A stretch of DNA of 64,000 nt from Closterium sp. Naga37s-1 (GCA_947471745.1 CANJKZ010000777.1:62001-126000); one strand, 5' to 3'; positions 54,672 to 64,000 are shown, numbered from the stretch's first letter. The notes: generated by a model not told the origin, from the sequence alone. Program-made: numbers and translations.

Positions 54672-57600
54672 ATGACGAAACGTACGACCGTTACTGTATC
54701 GTTCCTTGTGCTGATCGTTTTTGCCACGTCATCATTGTCAGCCACAAGTGACGCCACGACTTACAGAAGACGACTCGCCGTGTTCACCGCCTCGCTGGTA
54801 TGCCTTCATTCCTTATGCATTCGTGCCTTCAACTTCACATGCGTGCATGTGTTAATGAGAACTCGTGCATGTGCTCGTGCGAACGCGTGCATGTTTCATT
54901 CTAGTAATTACACATGAATTTCGCCTGATATTTGGTGGCTTGTAACGGCTGATGCGGGATCGGTGTGCGCAGATGGACGAGAGTCCCGGCAGTCGCCTGC
55001 AGCGAGAGAGCGCCGCCGCGTGGACTTCCTCTACCGACGGCCCCAGCTTCCTGCGCCAGATTGTGCCCGCTGACTCGTCCAGCGACGCTGCTGACTCAGC
55101 CAACGGTGCTGCTGACACCTCGTCAGCGACTTCCGCATCCGTATCTCCATCGCCTGAAACCAAGCAGTCCTCTGCTACTGCTGACTCCAGTGACACGGCC
55201 ACATCGCCTGGCAAGGGCACTAAAAGTGAGAACAAGCAGTCAGACCCAAAGCCGTTACAGCAGCAGCCGCCGCAGCAGCCGGAGGAGCAGCCGCAGCAGC
55301 AGCAGGCGGCGTCATTCGGGCAGGTGCTACCCACTCAGGGTGACCTGGCGTCGCTACCCGACTGCACGCGGCAGCTCGCGGCGTTCCCCAAGCTGAACCG
55401 CTCCGACGAGGCTGTGAGGCGCTTTGCCTGCATCGCCGACACCTACCTTCACCCCTGGATGGGCTCGAGTTTGGTGAAGAAGGGCGGTGTAGGAGGGGCG
55501 GCGGAGGAGGAGGGGCCACGTGGCATCATCTCACAGGCCATGCTGCAATACGTGGCGTCTGAACCCGGGGTGAGCTTTGTAATCTGGCTCCTGTGAGAAG
55601 TGAGGCGGTTGATTGAGAGACGTCTTAAAACTCATGAATCTGTCTGTTCCAGTCTATGTGGCTCTCTCTTCTGTCCCTCGTCTACCTGCTCTATCCAATT
55701 TTACTCACGTCAACTCCTCATAATCAGGCGCCCAAGAACAATGTTTCTCCCTTCCCCTCCCCCGCAATGCTTTCACACACGCCAGTTCATGTCATGCGCA
55801 GGCGTCAGACCACATCCGCATCATCGACGGGCAGGTGTATTTCCGCCACGCCTTTCAGGACGTCTCAAAGGCACTTCTTCTTCCCAATTTCCTCCCTCCC
55901 CACCGCCCCCTTTGGTTCCCACCCACCAGTTCATGTCATGTTCGGGTCACATCCGCATCATTGACGGGCAGGTGTATTTCCGCTACGGGGGCTTCCACTA
56001 CCAGTGGGACCGTCTGCACCGCTTCGTGCAGTCCGTGAAGCTCATCCAGGCCGCTATCCGCCACTACTCCCTGCTCGCCCTGCGTGCCGAGTTCTTCCTC
56101 TCCACCTGCGACCTCCCCAAGAGCTTTGATAGCTCGCTGAGTGGGATCTTTGGCGGGCGGCCCATCTTCAGCACGGAGTGGCTGCCGGGCACGCTGGATA
56201 TCATCGTGCCTGACCCGCTGGATTTATCGGAGAGCTACCAGGCTGGCAAGGACGCCAAGGTGAGGGGTGGGAGGCAAGGAAGCGTTTTGGTTCACTGTGA
56301 GGTGATGTGCCAGAGCGCTGGCGCTGCTGCTCCCTGTCTGCCTCACTGCTCCCCATTCGCCTCGCTCTCCCTCCGTGCCACCCTTCTCTCCCCAGACCCC
56401 CTGGGAGCAGAAGGCGAGCAGGGCGGTGTTCAGGGGCGGCTTCACCAACTTCAAGCTGGGCCCCGACCACCGCTGGCGAGTCAGCCCACGCTATCGCCTC
56501 CACCGGTCAGATTCCCTCCACGCTCGCCCACGCCCTCCCACGCCCGCACATGCCCGCCCATACCCTCCCATGCCTTGCCCTACCCCTTTTCCCGCCCATA
56601 CCTTCCACCTCTCGTCCGGCTTTGCTTGCTTTCTTGTGTTTCCTCTTGCCCTCAATCGTCGGACATTCAGCCACGCTGTGCTCTTCCCTCCCGCACTTGC
56701 TCTCTCCCTCGCTTCCCCCACTCTCACGGTTCCATCCCATGGGTGCCTTTTCCACATCGCATTGAATTCTTTTGTTCAACTTTGGATGAATGAGTGGGTG
56801 GTGTGGTGGGCGGGTGGGTGGGTGGTCACTGGGGTGGGTTGTGACTGGGGTGGGTGGCCATGGCGGTCGGTGTGGGTGCAGGGGCGGACTGCACGCGTGG
56901 CAGAATGACGGATGCGCGCCCAGACCTGCTGGATGCTCGAGTCATGCGCCTGCTCGTGGATGACAAGACCAGAAACATGTGAGTCAAGGCAGATGTGAGT
57001 CAAGGCAGATGTGAGTCAAGGCAGATGTGAGTCAAGGCAGATGTGAGTCAAGGCAGATGTGAGTCAAGGCAGATGTGAGTCAAGGCAGATGTGAGTCAAG
57101 GCAGATGTGAGTCAAGGCAGATGTGAGTCAAGGCAGATGTGAGTCAAGGCAGATGTGAGTCAAGGCAGATGTGAGTCAAGGCAGATGTGAGTCAAGGCAG
57201 ATGTGAGTCAAGGCAGATGTGAGTCAAGGCAGATGTGAGTCAAGGCAGATGTGAGACCCACAGCATGTGAGACCCACAGCATGTGAGACCCGCAGCATGT
57301 GAGACCCGCAGCATGTGAGACTAGAAACAGCACGCGAGGTCACACATGCGAGGACAGAAGCATGTGTTTGAGAAGCGTGAGCAAGTGTGATAGCAATCGT
57401 GTACGACTGGAAACGCATGAGGCAATGCTTGTGTGCATGCATGCAGGGCGATGGGAGACGGGTTGAGTGAGGCGGCCAAGATGGAGAAGGCAGAGTCGCA
57501 GCGCTTCAAGTACGAGGTCGTTGTGGACGGCGGCGCTGGCTCCTGCCGCACCTGCGGTGTGCTGGGGAGTGACCAGGTGAGCCGCTTGCCTTGCGTGTGC

Positions 57601-58818
57601 TGTGTGTGTGCTGTGTGTGTGCTGTGTGTGTGCTCGGCAGCGACCAAGTGAGCCTTTTGCCATATGTTCCGCCACCACTGCATCCACAGTAGCTATGGAA
57701 TCGGCTCAATGCATTTCTCCCTTATTCCCCCCCTGCTGGTGCTGCTGGCGCTGTGTGCGCTGCTGTTGCTTCCGGTGTTACTGGTCCTCTTTAACCTGTC
57801 TCGCCGTCTCCCATCCCGCACCCCATTCACAGGCCATGATCCAGCAGGACACGCCCTTCGCACGGTTCTTCCAGCCGCTGCTGCACCCACAGCTACCACA
57901 ATAGTCTAACTTTCTTCTTGGCTGATCTTCTTAACTACTTCCCCACATCTCGCACCCCTCGTGCAGGCCATGATTCGGCAGGACACGCCCTTTGCACAGT
58001 TCTACCAGCCGCTGCTGCAGCCGTGGCGGCACTTCATCCCCACGGACCACTTTTTTGGGGACCTCTTTGACCGCGTCGAGTGGGCGAGACAGCACGACAC
58101 CCAAGTGCGACGCATGATTGTCAACTCGCACCGCGTTGCCAAGTGAGTGTGGCCGCCTGCTTCCCACACTGTGCCACGATGCACTGCCTACAATGCACAC
58201 TGTGCCGCGATGCACTGCCTACAATGCACACTGTGCTGCGATGCACTGCCTACAATGCACACTGTGCTGCAATGCACTGCCTACAATGCACACTGTGCCG
58301 CGATTCATTGCTTGCTATTCACACAGTGCGTGACATGCTCTTTTCTTTCTCAATCACCCATTCTTGATATTCACACAGTTGCACGCCATCTCCAAACAAC
58401 GCTTCTACCTGTCTTGCTCTCACGCCATCTCCGCTCTTCCCCTTCCTCCCCCTCCACCAGGTGGGGGTGCTCCCTGGAGGGCCGAAAGCTCTACTGGGCG
58501 GTCCTCCTCGTCAAGTACGCCGCCCAGGCCCTCGAAGACCCCTCCGCAGTCACCCGCCCGGACGTCGTCTCCACATGCCCTGCGCCGCCCGCTAAGGACC
58601 GCATGCGGCCGGCGCAGGAGGAGAGTGAGATTGTGAGGCCGGAGGCGGGGTGGCCGCCGGTGTGTGCGGATAAGGACGTGGCGCGGGTGAAGCAGCCGCC
58701 CTGCACTTTCTTCTGTGTGAAAGGACCCATGCCACGCAACAGGCAGGTCTGGCTCAATGCGGACCTCTTTGACTCGGTTGACTTTGTGGGCCCGCATGTC
58801 GCTGACATGGTTGAGTAG
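54672..58818 (+). CDS. GT90/CAP10-family glycosyltransferase, 9 exons
   Basis: Predicted 630-residue secretory-pathway glycosyltransferase related to the CAP10/KDELC/Rumi family (PF05686), which in plants are Golgi/ER proteins of mostly unknown acceptor. Exons: 54672-54797, 54973-55569, 55802-55834, 55972-56259, 56396-56505, 56904-56978, 57447-57576, 57967-58142, 58461-58818; phases close throughout. Exon 1 is a hydrophobic signal/anchor. Exon 2 has a Ser/Asp- then Gln-rich stem. Core motifs are KTPWEQKASRAVFRGGFT, SPRYRLHR, TDARPDLLDARV, QRFKYEVVVDG and the TPFAQFYQPLLQPWRHFIP to VEWARQHD block. The usual conserved order is intact, so it is probably catalytic. Exon 3 is an 11-codon exon whose following intron appears to arise from tandem duplication; the alternative is a single exon 55,930-56,259. 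Exon 6 acceptor chosen for phase and PDLLDAR homology. Confidence 0.85.
55835..55971 (+). other. Intron apparently created by a 137-bp tandem duplication
   Basis: The sequence around CACATCCGCATCATYGACGG through GGCAGGTGTATTTCCGC occurs twice, 137 bp apart (from about 55,784 and 55,921). The first copy has a good acceptor (GCGCAG|GCG) and the second has lost it. AG|GT inside the duplicated exon can serve as donor in copy one and acceptor in copy two, removing exactly one unit (137 nt) and restoring the ancestral reading frame. Confidence 0.65.
56979..57314 (+). repeat. 16-bp minisatellite of tandem 5' splice sites
   Basis: Seventeen copies of GTGAGTCAAGGCAGAT (56,979-57,250) then four of GTGAGACCCACAGCAT type. 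The first unit begins exactly at the donor of exon 6, so the array is ~21 consecutive consensus-like donors. Confidence 0.95.
57630..57665 (+). pseudogene. Short copy of GT90 exon 7 end plus donor
   Basis: CGGCAGCGACCAAGTGAGCC resembles the exon 7 end and donor (57,560-57,585), following a GTGTGCT microsatellite. Confidence 0.55.
57829..57905 (+). pseudogene. Decayed copy of GT90 exon 8 start
   Basis: Acceptor plus ~60 bp resembling the exon 8 start (AMIRQDTPFAQFYQPLLQP); it breaks off into a stop. The real exon begins 57,967, ~134 bp downstream. Confidence 0.85.
58165..58320 (+). repeat. 31-bp minisatellite in GT90 intron 8
   Basis: About five copies of a unit containing TGCACTGCCTACAATGCACA, the last diverged. 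Confidence 0.9.
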
Positions 58819-59039
58819 GTGCTGAGCATGGATGTACACAGGGATTCCATGAAACATATAATACACTAGTTTTAACAAAGTTTTAAGGCATAATGTGCCC
58901 ATTCATTCCTATAGATAAAGTAACGTTTCGGACGTTTCTTGTTCCACATACAAATCACAGCGCCTAAACTTGATGGTGGTGCTAGAGAAGGCAAGTGCAT
59001 TTCACAAGTTATCAGGAGCACAGCGGACTTCATTCCTTC

Positions 59040-59405
59040 CTACCCTTGCATGAGTTCCATAATTACGTCTTTTGTGCCGGGGCGACCAACTGTAATCGTA
59101 TCAAAGGATTTTACGACATTCCCTTCTCGGAACACCAGCAGATTGAGCGTACCGCTGACGCAGTTGTGCGAGGCCACCCAGGGGTATTTATCGATGTCCA
59201 CCTCGTAGAACGTTACTAATCCTGCCTGAATCTCCGCATTGAAGCTGCTCGCGATATCGGCAAAAACGGGACCAAATGTTTCGCATTTCCATGTATGGGT
59301 GCTGTCGTAAAGGGCGACCACGATAAGACCTGAACCAGAAAGAACGCGCGTCTGCCATTCATCCTCGCTCAGCGCACTCACGAGTTCAGAGCTAGCGAAC
59401 GCCAT
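59040..59405 (-). CDS. Thioredoxin-like protein 1, TxxC active site
   Basis: A 121-residue single-exon protein starting MAFASSEL. The fold pattern fits thioredoxin: LIVVALYDS strand, active-site region THTWKCETFGPVFADIA, VTFYEVDIDKYP strand, then GTLNLLVFREGNVV where thioredoxins have cis-Pro PT. The CGPC site aligns with TWKC: the N-terminal nucleophilic Cys is gone and only the resolving Cys position remains; cis-Pro is also absent. It is thus unlikely to be a dithiol reductase; a binding or regulatory role is more plausible. An in-frame ATG 13 codons upstream exists, but MAFA is shared by all three paralogues. Convergent with GT90. Confidence 0.75.
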   Translation of the reverse strand: MAFASSELVSALSEDEWQTRVLSGSGLIVVALYDSTHTWKCETFGPVFADIASSFNAEIQAGLVTFYEVDIDKYPWVASHNCVSGTLNLLVFREGNVVKSFDTITVGRPGTKDVIMELMQG

Positions 59406-60546
59406 CAAAATCAGTTTACGAAGCTGTGAAAGGGACGAGGACAAAGGCTATTGTGAATACTGACAGACTTAGGAGTGAATGGCTATGAAAAAAAAGGTCT
59501 TGCGTAGAGTAGTTACACGAGGGAGAGACGCTCTGACTGAGGGGAGGCCTTCGTTTGCTGGCAGTGGCCTTCATTTTCCGCCAATCGGGACATCGCGGTC
59601 CGCGTGGCCAACTGTACTGTACGATAGTACGTGTACGCCTGGCCCTATCTAAATTGACACGCTGCCCCATCAGGAACGTCACAAGTGAAACACCGAACCT
59701 GCACAAGATCGGTGTTTCGCGGCTACAGTGCATTCACGACGTCGTTAAGTGCTGGTTACTTTTTTTCGTCATTTGTCGCCAATGTACAGTTGTCCCCTCG
59801 GAGTCGGGCGATCGATCTCCCTTGTCACACATCGATCGTGCAATTTCGTCCACATCGGGCAATTTTGCCCCATGATTTTCTGATCGTGTCACTTGGGGCT
59901 TGCGGTGGGCACGCGATTGCAAAAAATCAGTCGTGGCACACCGATGTGGCGATCGATTTGGCAGGATTGTGAACATCCCGATCCTTCCTCGGTTTTTCAC
60001 TTGTGATGCGTCCTCACGATTTGAGTGTGGGGATCCACAGACGAGCCCGATCCAACCTTATCGCTTTGAAGGGGACTCAACCAGCCCATCTTGACTTGAC
60101 AGCAATCCGCCAGAGGCGGGGTGGGTGGGCCACAGAATCACGGCTCTTCCGTTTTCAGCCTCTGTTCCATTTCTATGGTTGAGCTTCCTGATCGGCTCCT
60201 AAGCAACGTGGCCTCCAGCCCTTGCGTATGATGCATCGCTTGGGCTGCCTGATGGCCTCCAACTGGAGGCTTACCTTTTTATCCAGCGGGCCTGGTCTGC
60301 TCATGCCTGCAGTATGAGATTCTAACGGGCGGGATTCAATTGTGCAGTTTTTCTTTTCATGTTTAGCTTCCAAAATAGGCCTGGATGGGGCTTGTACAGC
60401 AGATATATTGCTATGAACAGCTGTGGCAGCACTACTGTGCCCAGGTCACATAAATACGATACTACTCTTGCGTTTTTTGTTGCAGCAGAGATACAAATCA
60501 GTTGCCGCACTGGACAGGTTGGCATTCGTGAGGAGCACGAAAGACG
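59406..60546. other. Intergenic region between thioredoxin-like 1 and 2
   Basis: No gene recognised. Positions 60,075-60,180 (CCATCTTGAC...CAGCAATCC, CCGTTTTCAGC, CTTCCATTTC-like words) resemble 62,125-62,195, suggesting the intergenic sequence was duplicated with the genes. Confidence 0.5.
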
Positions 60547-60924
60547 TCATTCGTAAACCGGCAAGATCTTCACCAGCTCATCATGCAGACCATCCGTGCA
60601 TGATGTCCCAAGGTTTTTCACAAGCTCGCCTTGTCGGAACGCAAGCAGATTGAGGGTACCAGTGAGGTTGTTGTCCGAGAGCATGCGGGGGAACTTGTGG
60701 ACGTCCAGTTCGTAGAACGTTATTGATCCTGGTTGGAAGCGGTACTGCATTTCCTGCTGAAAGGTATTCGCGACATCGCCAAAAACGGGACCAAATGTTC
60801 GGCACTTCCATGCATGGGTACTGTCGAAAAGGGCGACCACGATCAGACCCGAGCCCGAAAGTACGCGCGATTGCCATTCATCTTCAGTCAGCGGAATGAC
60901 GAATTCCGACTTAGCGAACGCCAT
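60547..60924 (-). CDS. Thioredoxin-like protein 2, AxxC active site
   Basis: A 125-residue single-exon paralogue of the gene at 59,040, starting MAFAKSEF. It shares EDEWQSRVLSGSGLIVVALF, the modified site THAWKCRTFGPVFGDVA and GTLNLLAFRQGELVKNL. The active-site tetrad reads AWKC, again lacking the nucleophilic Cys and the cis-Pro. The flanking ATTTTGATGGCGTTCGC around the start is shared with gene 1, showing recent tandem duplication. Function unknown; redox inactive by the usual mechanism. Confidence 0.75.
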   Translation of the reverse strand: MAFAKSEFVIPLTEDEWQSRVLSGSGLIVVALFDSTHAWKCRTFGPVFGDVANTFQQEMQYRFQPGSITFYELDVHKFPRMLSDNNLTGTLNLLAFRQGELVKNLGTSCTDGLHDELVKILPVYE

Positions 60925-61006
60925 CAAAATTAATCAACAAAGATGTAAAGAGGTGAGTGCAAAAAGCCTACCGAGAAATCTGATGTGACTCTCGCCTGAA
61001 TTACTC

Positions 61007-61597
61007 TAAGGGCGTATCCAGGCTCGGGTCATGAGCACTGTTCCGGGCATGCGCGATTTGCGGATGACCCAAACAACATAGAACGCATGTTTGGGTCATG
61101 CGACCCCCATATTGCCGCGAGGGTTTTCGCGCCAAAATCCAGCTCACAACAACAGTCGCATCCAATGGAGGGATGCCAGAACATTTCGAAAGGTCATTAG
61201 CGAGACCCACGCAAAACCACGTGACACTCACTGAGAAAACACAACCCCAAATTTCCCGGAGCAAATTCCCAAATGTTGGGAGCGCGACGCGAGAAATTTT
61301 AGACACACTCGGGGTCAATTTGCCGAGTGGTTGGGTGCAGAGGTGTCAGACGTGGGAAATTGCCCACGTGTGACACTCGACTGCCGAGCGACAAAAAGTT
61401 GGCAGTAACACCACAATCGTGCAACCAGGTGATTGGCTGTGGGTGGGTCGTGCACGTCAGTCGCACAACACCTACACATTGACCCAAAGCTGGGGCCGCG
61501 CGCGGCTCGGCAGCCCACTTCGGGTCATGCGCAAATTCCGCATGACCCGAACAGTAGCCAGAACAGTGCTCATGACCCGAACCTGGATACGCCCTAA
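61007..61597. mobile_element. Harbinger/Tourist-like MITE
   Basis: A 585-bp non-autonomous DNA element (61,010-61,594) with ~35-bp terminal inverted repeats beginning GGGCGTATCCAGG, one mismatch seen (the base after CCAGG), flanked by 3-bp duplications TAA (61,007-61,009 and 61,595-61,597). The TWA target duplication and GGG-start TIR fit PIF/Harbinger. Subterminal GGGTCATGCG words recur in both orientations. No transposase frame. Confidence 0.8.
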
Positions 61598-62692
61598 AGA
61601 AGAGTCTTCCTCAGTGCTTGGCAAAGCTGGACTCAAGTACTTCATCTGTTTTGCAGTTGGTGAATAGTGCTAGGCTGGTATTGGATAGCGTGGTACAGAA
61701 GTTGACGAGGAGTGAAGCGAGGGGTGCGAAGACAAACAAGTCGCAGTTGTTTCCGAACCATCTAGGCACGGAAATTGGTTCGGGCCCGAAGCTAAAGTAC
61801 CAGCATTTGTTTTGCAATCGCTCCAGGGGCAAAATGGGGGAATGTGTCGCACAACCAACTTCCAAACCCATCACTCCACTTCGCCCACTCAAACAGGACC
61901 CCAGCGTCAACTGTTTTGCGATTGAAGCCAAATTCTCTTGAGATCCTGGCAGGAGGCATTCATCTTCATTTGGTTGGGCAATCTTGACCGCTACTCGATT
62001 CGGGTCACAGTACACCAATCCAGATTGACACGCTGCCACGCTGTGATTGATTCGATAGTAACCATGTCAGCCACAGACGGGCTTATCGCTTATCGCTTCC
62101 AAGGCAATTCCTCCAAGGCTCCGACCCATCTTGACAGCAATAGCGACAGTCCACCAACCCATCCGTTTTTCAGCAACTCTTCCATTTCATGGTGAATTTA
62201 TCGTAACGTCTATTAGACCAAAGAGTTCCCCCTCTTCTAGCATGCTAGATGGCCTGTCATTGTACGACCAAGAGCTCCCGTCACGAAATTCTGCTTTCAC
62301 GAGAATATTCACCCCGGCGTCACGTTTCACGGCTAGAAAACTGGAATCTGGTCAACAGCTGCCACGCGGGCAGTAATTCACGCCATGCGCACGCGCCATA
62401 GAAAGAGAAGACGCCAGGAGAGACGTCAAGATGTTCAAGACGCGTTGCGTAACCGAGCAAATTCACAGACGTCCCAATCTCAGACAATATCCTTTGTAGG
62501 ACTAGTGAGATGTCATATATACGACCTTTGAGTATAATAGTGTTACGCGTATCACTCCAATCGGGTATTTCCGGTTAGATGTAAAATCACAGCTTCGCAA
62601 TTTGAATCGTACTAGATACATTTCGCAAAAGGCATTTGCGAAAAGACTGGCGACACGCAAGATTCCACACGAGCTCAAATCATGATCATGTA
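61598..62692. other. Intergenic region between MITE and thioredoxin-like 3
   Basis: No gene recognised. Contains the duplicate of the 60,075-60,180 segment at about 62,125-62,195. Short open frames have no recognisable features. Confidence 0.4.
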
Positions 62693-63031
62693 CTACTCAA
62701 TCCAAGTTGCGATGCCATGCTCGGGTTGTGCACCAAAAACGCTATTGACAGCAGACCCATCCTTGAAAAACACAATCGAAGGCGTGATAGGTGCTCCGTA
62801 TTTCGGGCCCAAGTTGGGATACACATGCGCGTCCACCACGTAGAATGCGACCTCTTCGCTCCTATCTTGGTGGGCCTTCGCAACGTTGCCAATGCTCTCG
62901 CCAAGCGCTTCGGATTCCTCGCAATCGTTCGCCAAAAAGCACACGACGACTAATTGCGGAGCGTCCAGGACGAGATCCCGGAAGCTGTCCTCCGACAATG
63001 GATGCACAAACTCAGTCACGGCGAATGCCAT
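62693..63031 (-). CDS. Thioredoxin-like protein 3, monothiol CxxS site
   Basis: A 112-residue paralogue starting MAFAVTEF, more diverged than 1 and 2. It has VVVCFLANDCEESEALGESI, where CEES occupies the CGPC position: the nucleophilic Cys is kept and the resolving Cys is Ser, the monothiol pattern. TPSIVFFKDGSAV keeps a cis-Pro-like TPS that the other two lost. It could form mixed disulfides. The upstream in-frame ATG (63,115) is rejected because MAFA is the shared start. Confidence 0.75.
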   Translation of the reverse strand: MAFAVTEFVHPLSEDSFRDLVLDAPQLVVVCFLANDCEESEALGESIGNVAKAHQDRSEEVAFYVVDAHVYPNLGPKYGAPITPSIVFFKDGSAVNSVFGAQPEHGIATWIE

Positions 63032-63863
63032 TGCTGTAACTCGAATGTCGAAATGTGAAGACAGAAAAGCGCGTGCAACGCACAGCACGGCGTCTTGGTG
63101 TGGATGGCTACGCACAAGTCAGAACAGGGCAGTGCTAGAACGCATGTGAGAGTGAAGGCCTTCACTTCAGTGTCACAGAAAGCTCGCATATATTGAATAT
63201 GAATGATGCGGTTCAATAGGTGGCAATGTGACCAGATTGTTTCCCACAAATCCATCGTACTGTAGCGGAAGTTCCCACAGCTGCCACACTAGGCAGCATT
63301 TTTTTGTTCCCACATCTGCCACACTTGGCAGCATTTTTTCATCCACGAAAGGCTATACGTCGGCGAGACGTCAAGATGATGGTGGAACTGCTGTTACAGT
63401 AATCACCATCCATTGGAGAGATAGAGGGATCCAAATTATACTGGAAAAAAAAAAACACATAATATTTACGTGCAGTGGCCACGAAACTGGCTAACCACTG
63501 CTACACTAAGCAACTTTTCCAGAATCCACTCAACACAGTGTGGGTCAACAAAACGTCAACACAGCTATCAAAACTTTCAAGATGAGTGCGGTGACTGTGG
63601 AAGAATCTCGTGTTAAAGCCCAAGACCTGAATTACTCAACGGAAGTCAACGCTAAAAACTAGGTTCGGGAGGCAGGCACGGAGAGGTTCGGTTGGGTTGC
63701 GAGAGACTTTCACTCGCGAAACCAATTTGCGACAAAAGTTTCTCGCTTCCCATGATGGGTGGGGTCCTTCCCACAACCAGAAAAGCACATGCATACCAAA
63801 CTGTGCACAGTTTGAGATAGCACGCAGAGTAATAGGCATAGACCATACCTGTAGACAGGGCAG
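63032..63863. other. Intergenic region with short direct repeat
   Basis: Contains two tandem copies of GTTCCCACA.CTGCCACACT followed by GGCAGCATTTTTT (63,269-63,340). No gene recognised. Confidence 0.45.
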
Positions 63864-63993
63864 TGTCAAACTTATATGATTTGGCCTGTGTAGGTTGTAG
63901 CGGGTTAGACACTAAGGGGTACACAATTCTAGGGTTTCATATTTGTATCTTTTTCATTCCTTAGTCATTCATTCTCTCGTTCTAATTCTCACA
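63864..63993 (+). repeat. 5' LTR of a second copia-type element, cut by window end
   Basis: A 130-bp sequence starting TGTCAAACTTATATGATT and ending ATTCTCACA resembles the minus-strand LTRs at 888-1,013 and 8,171-8,296, in the opposite orientation. It is followed by TGGTATA (63,994-64,000), the start of the same primer-binding site. The LTR differs at many positions from the first element, so it is a separate, diverged copy of the family. The rest lies outside the window; whether it is whole cannot be seen. Confidence 0.85.
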
Positions 63994-64000
63994 TGGTATA

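Noticed and set aside
55930-56259. Single-exon alternative for GT90 exons 3 and 4
   Set aside because: Phase allows it, but it adds FMSCSG in place of ASDH and leaves the good acceptor at 55,801 unused; kept as an alternative model only.
56979-57314. CRISPR-like regular repeats
   Set aside because: Contiguous 16-bp tandem units without spacers, inside a eukaryotic intron.
62632-62953. Plus-strand frame opposite thioredoxin-like 3
   Set aside because: Antisense of the better-supported minus-strand gene; no family features.

Overview
ORGANISM. The window is nuclear DNA from a eukaryote, most likely a streptophyte (green plant lineage). The evidence is a plant-type LRR receptor kinase, a peroxisomal malate dehydrogenase with a plant-style PTS2 leader, a plant-like PTB protein, and a Ty1/copia element with an initiator-Met-type primer site. 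GC-rich coding exons and pyrimidine-rich introns packed with minisatellites recall charophyte algae such as Closterium (Zygnematophyceae), but the genus is inference.

LAYOUT. Positions 1-14,140 are a ~173-bp tandem satellite. It is interrupted by a whole-looking copia element (888-8,296, 5-bp target duplication, LTRs identical by eye) and contains an apparently perfect 2,013-bp higher-order duplication (9,218-13,243). Then come six multi-exon host genes: an LRR receptor-like kinase (+, 14,591-31,997, 36 exons), an O-fucosyltransferase-family protein (+, 32,926-35,822, 6 exons), TFIIB (-, 39,546-36,117, 6 exons), peroxisomal NAD-malate dehydrogenase (+, 40,796-43,705, 8 exons), cytosolic tryptophanyl-tRNA synthetase (+, 44,068-49,075, 12 exons) and a polypyrimidine-tract-binding protein (-, 53,874-49,510, 11 exons). 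A seventh, a GT90/CAP10-family glycosyltransferase (+, 54,672-58,818), has 9 exons. The last 5 kb holds three single-exon paralogous thioredoxin-like genes (-) that have each lost part of the CxxC site, a 585-bp Harbinger/Tourist-like MITE with TAA target duplication, and at the right edge the 5' LTR of a second copia-type element. Exon models were built by eye; in all seven spliced genes the reading phase closes through every junction.

MAIN OBSERVATION. Introns of all seven spliced genes carry diverged local copies of the neighbouring exon edge together with its splice site ('exon shadows'): acceptor plus exon start upstream of the real exon, or exon end plus donor downstream. Six minisatellites are locked to an exon/donor boundary, so the 5' splice site itself is the repeat. 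In the GT90 gene one 137-nt intron is exactly one duplication unit, with AG|GT in both copies, as expected if tandem duplication created the intron. Together these suggest that boundary-spanning tandem duplication drives intron growth, and occasionally intron birth, in this genome.

HOW THE GENES RELATE. They are mostly unrelated housekeeping or signalling functions, not a pathway. Three pairs converge at their 3' ends (O-fucosyltransferase/TFIIB, TrpRS/PTB, GT90/thioredoxin-like 1) and two pairs diverge (TFIIB/MDH, PTB/GT90), so promoters are probably shared at 39,547-40,795 and 53,875-54,671.
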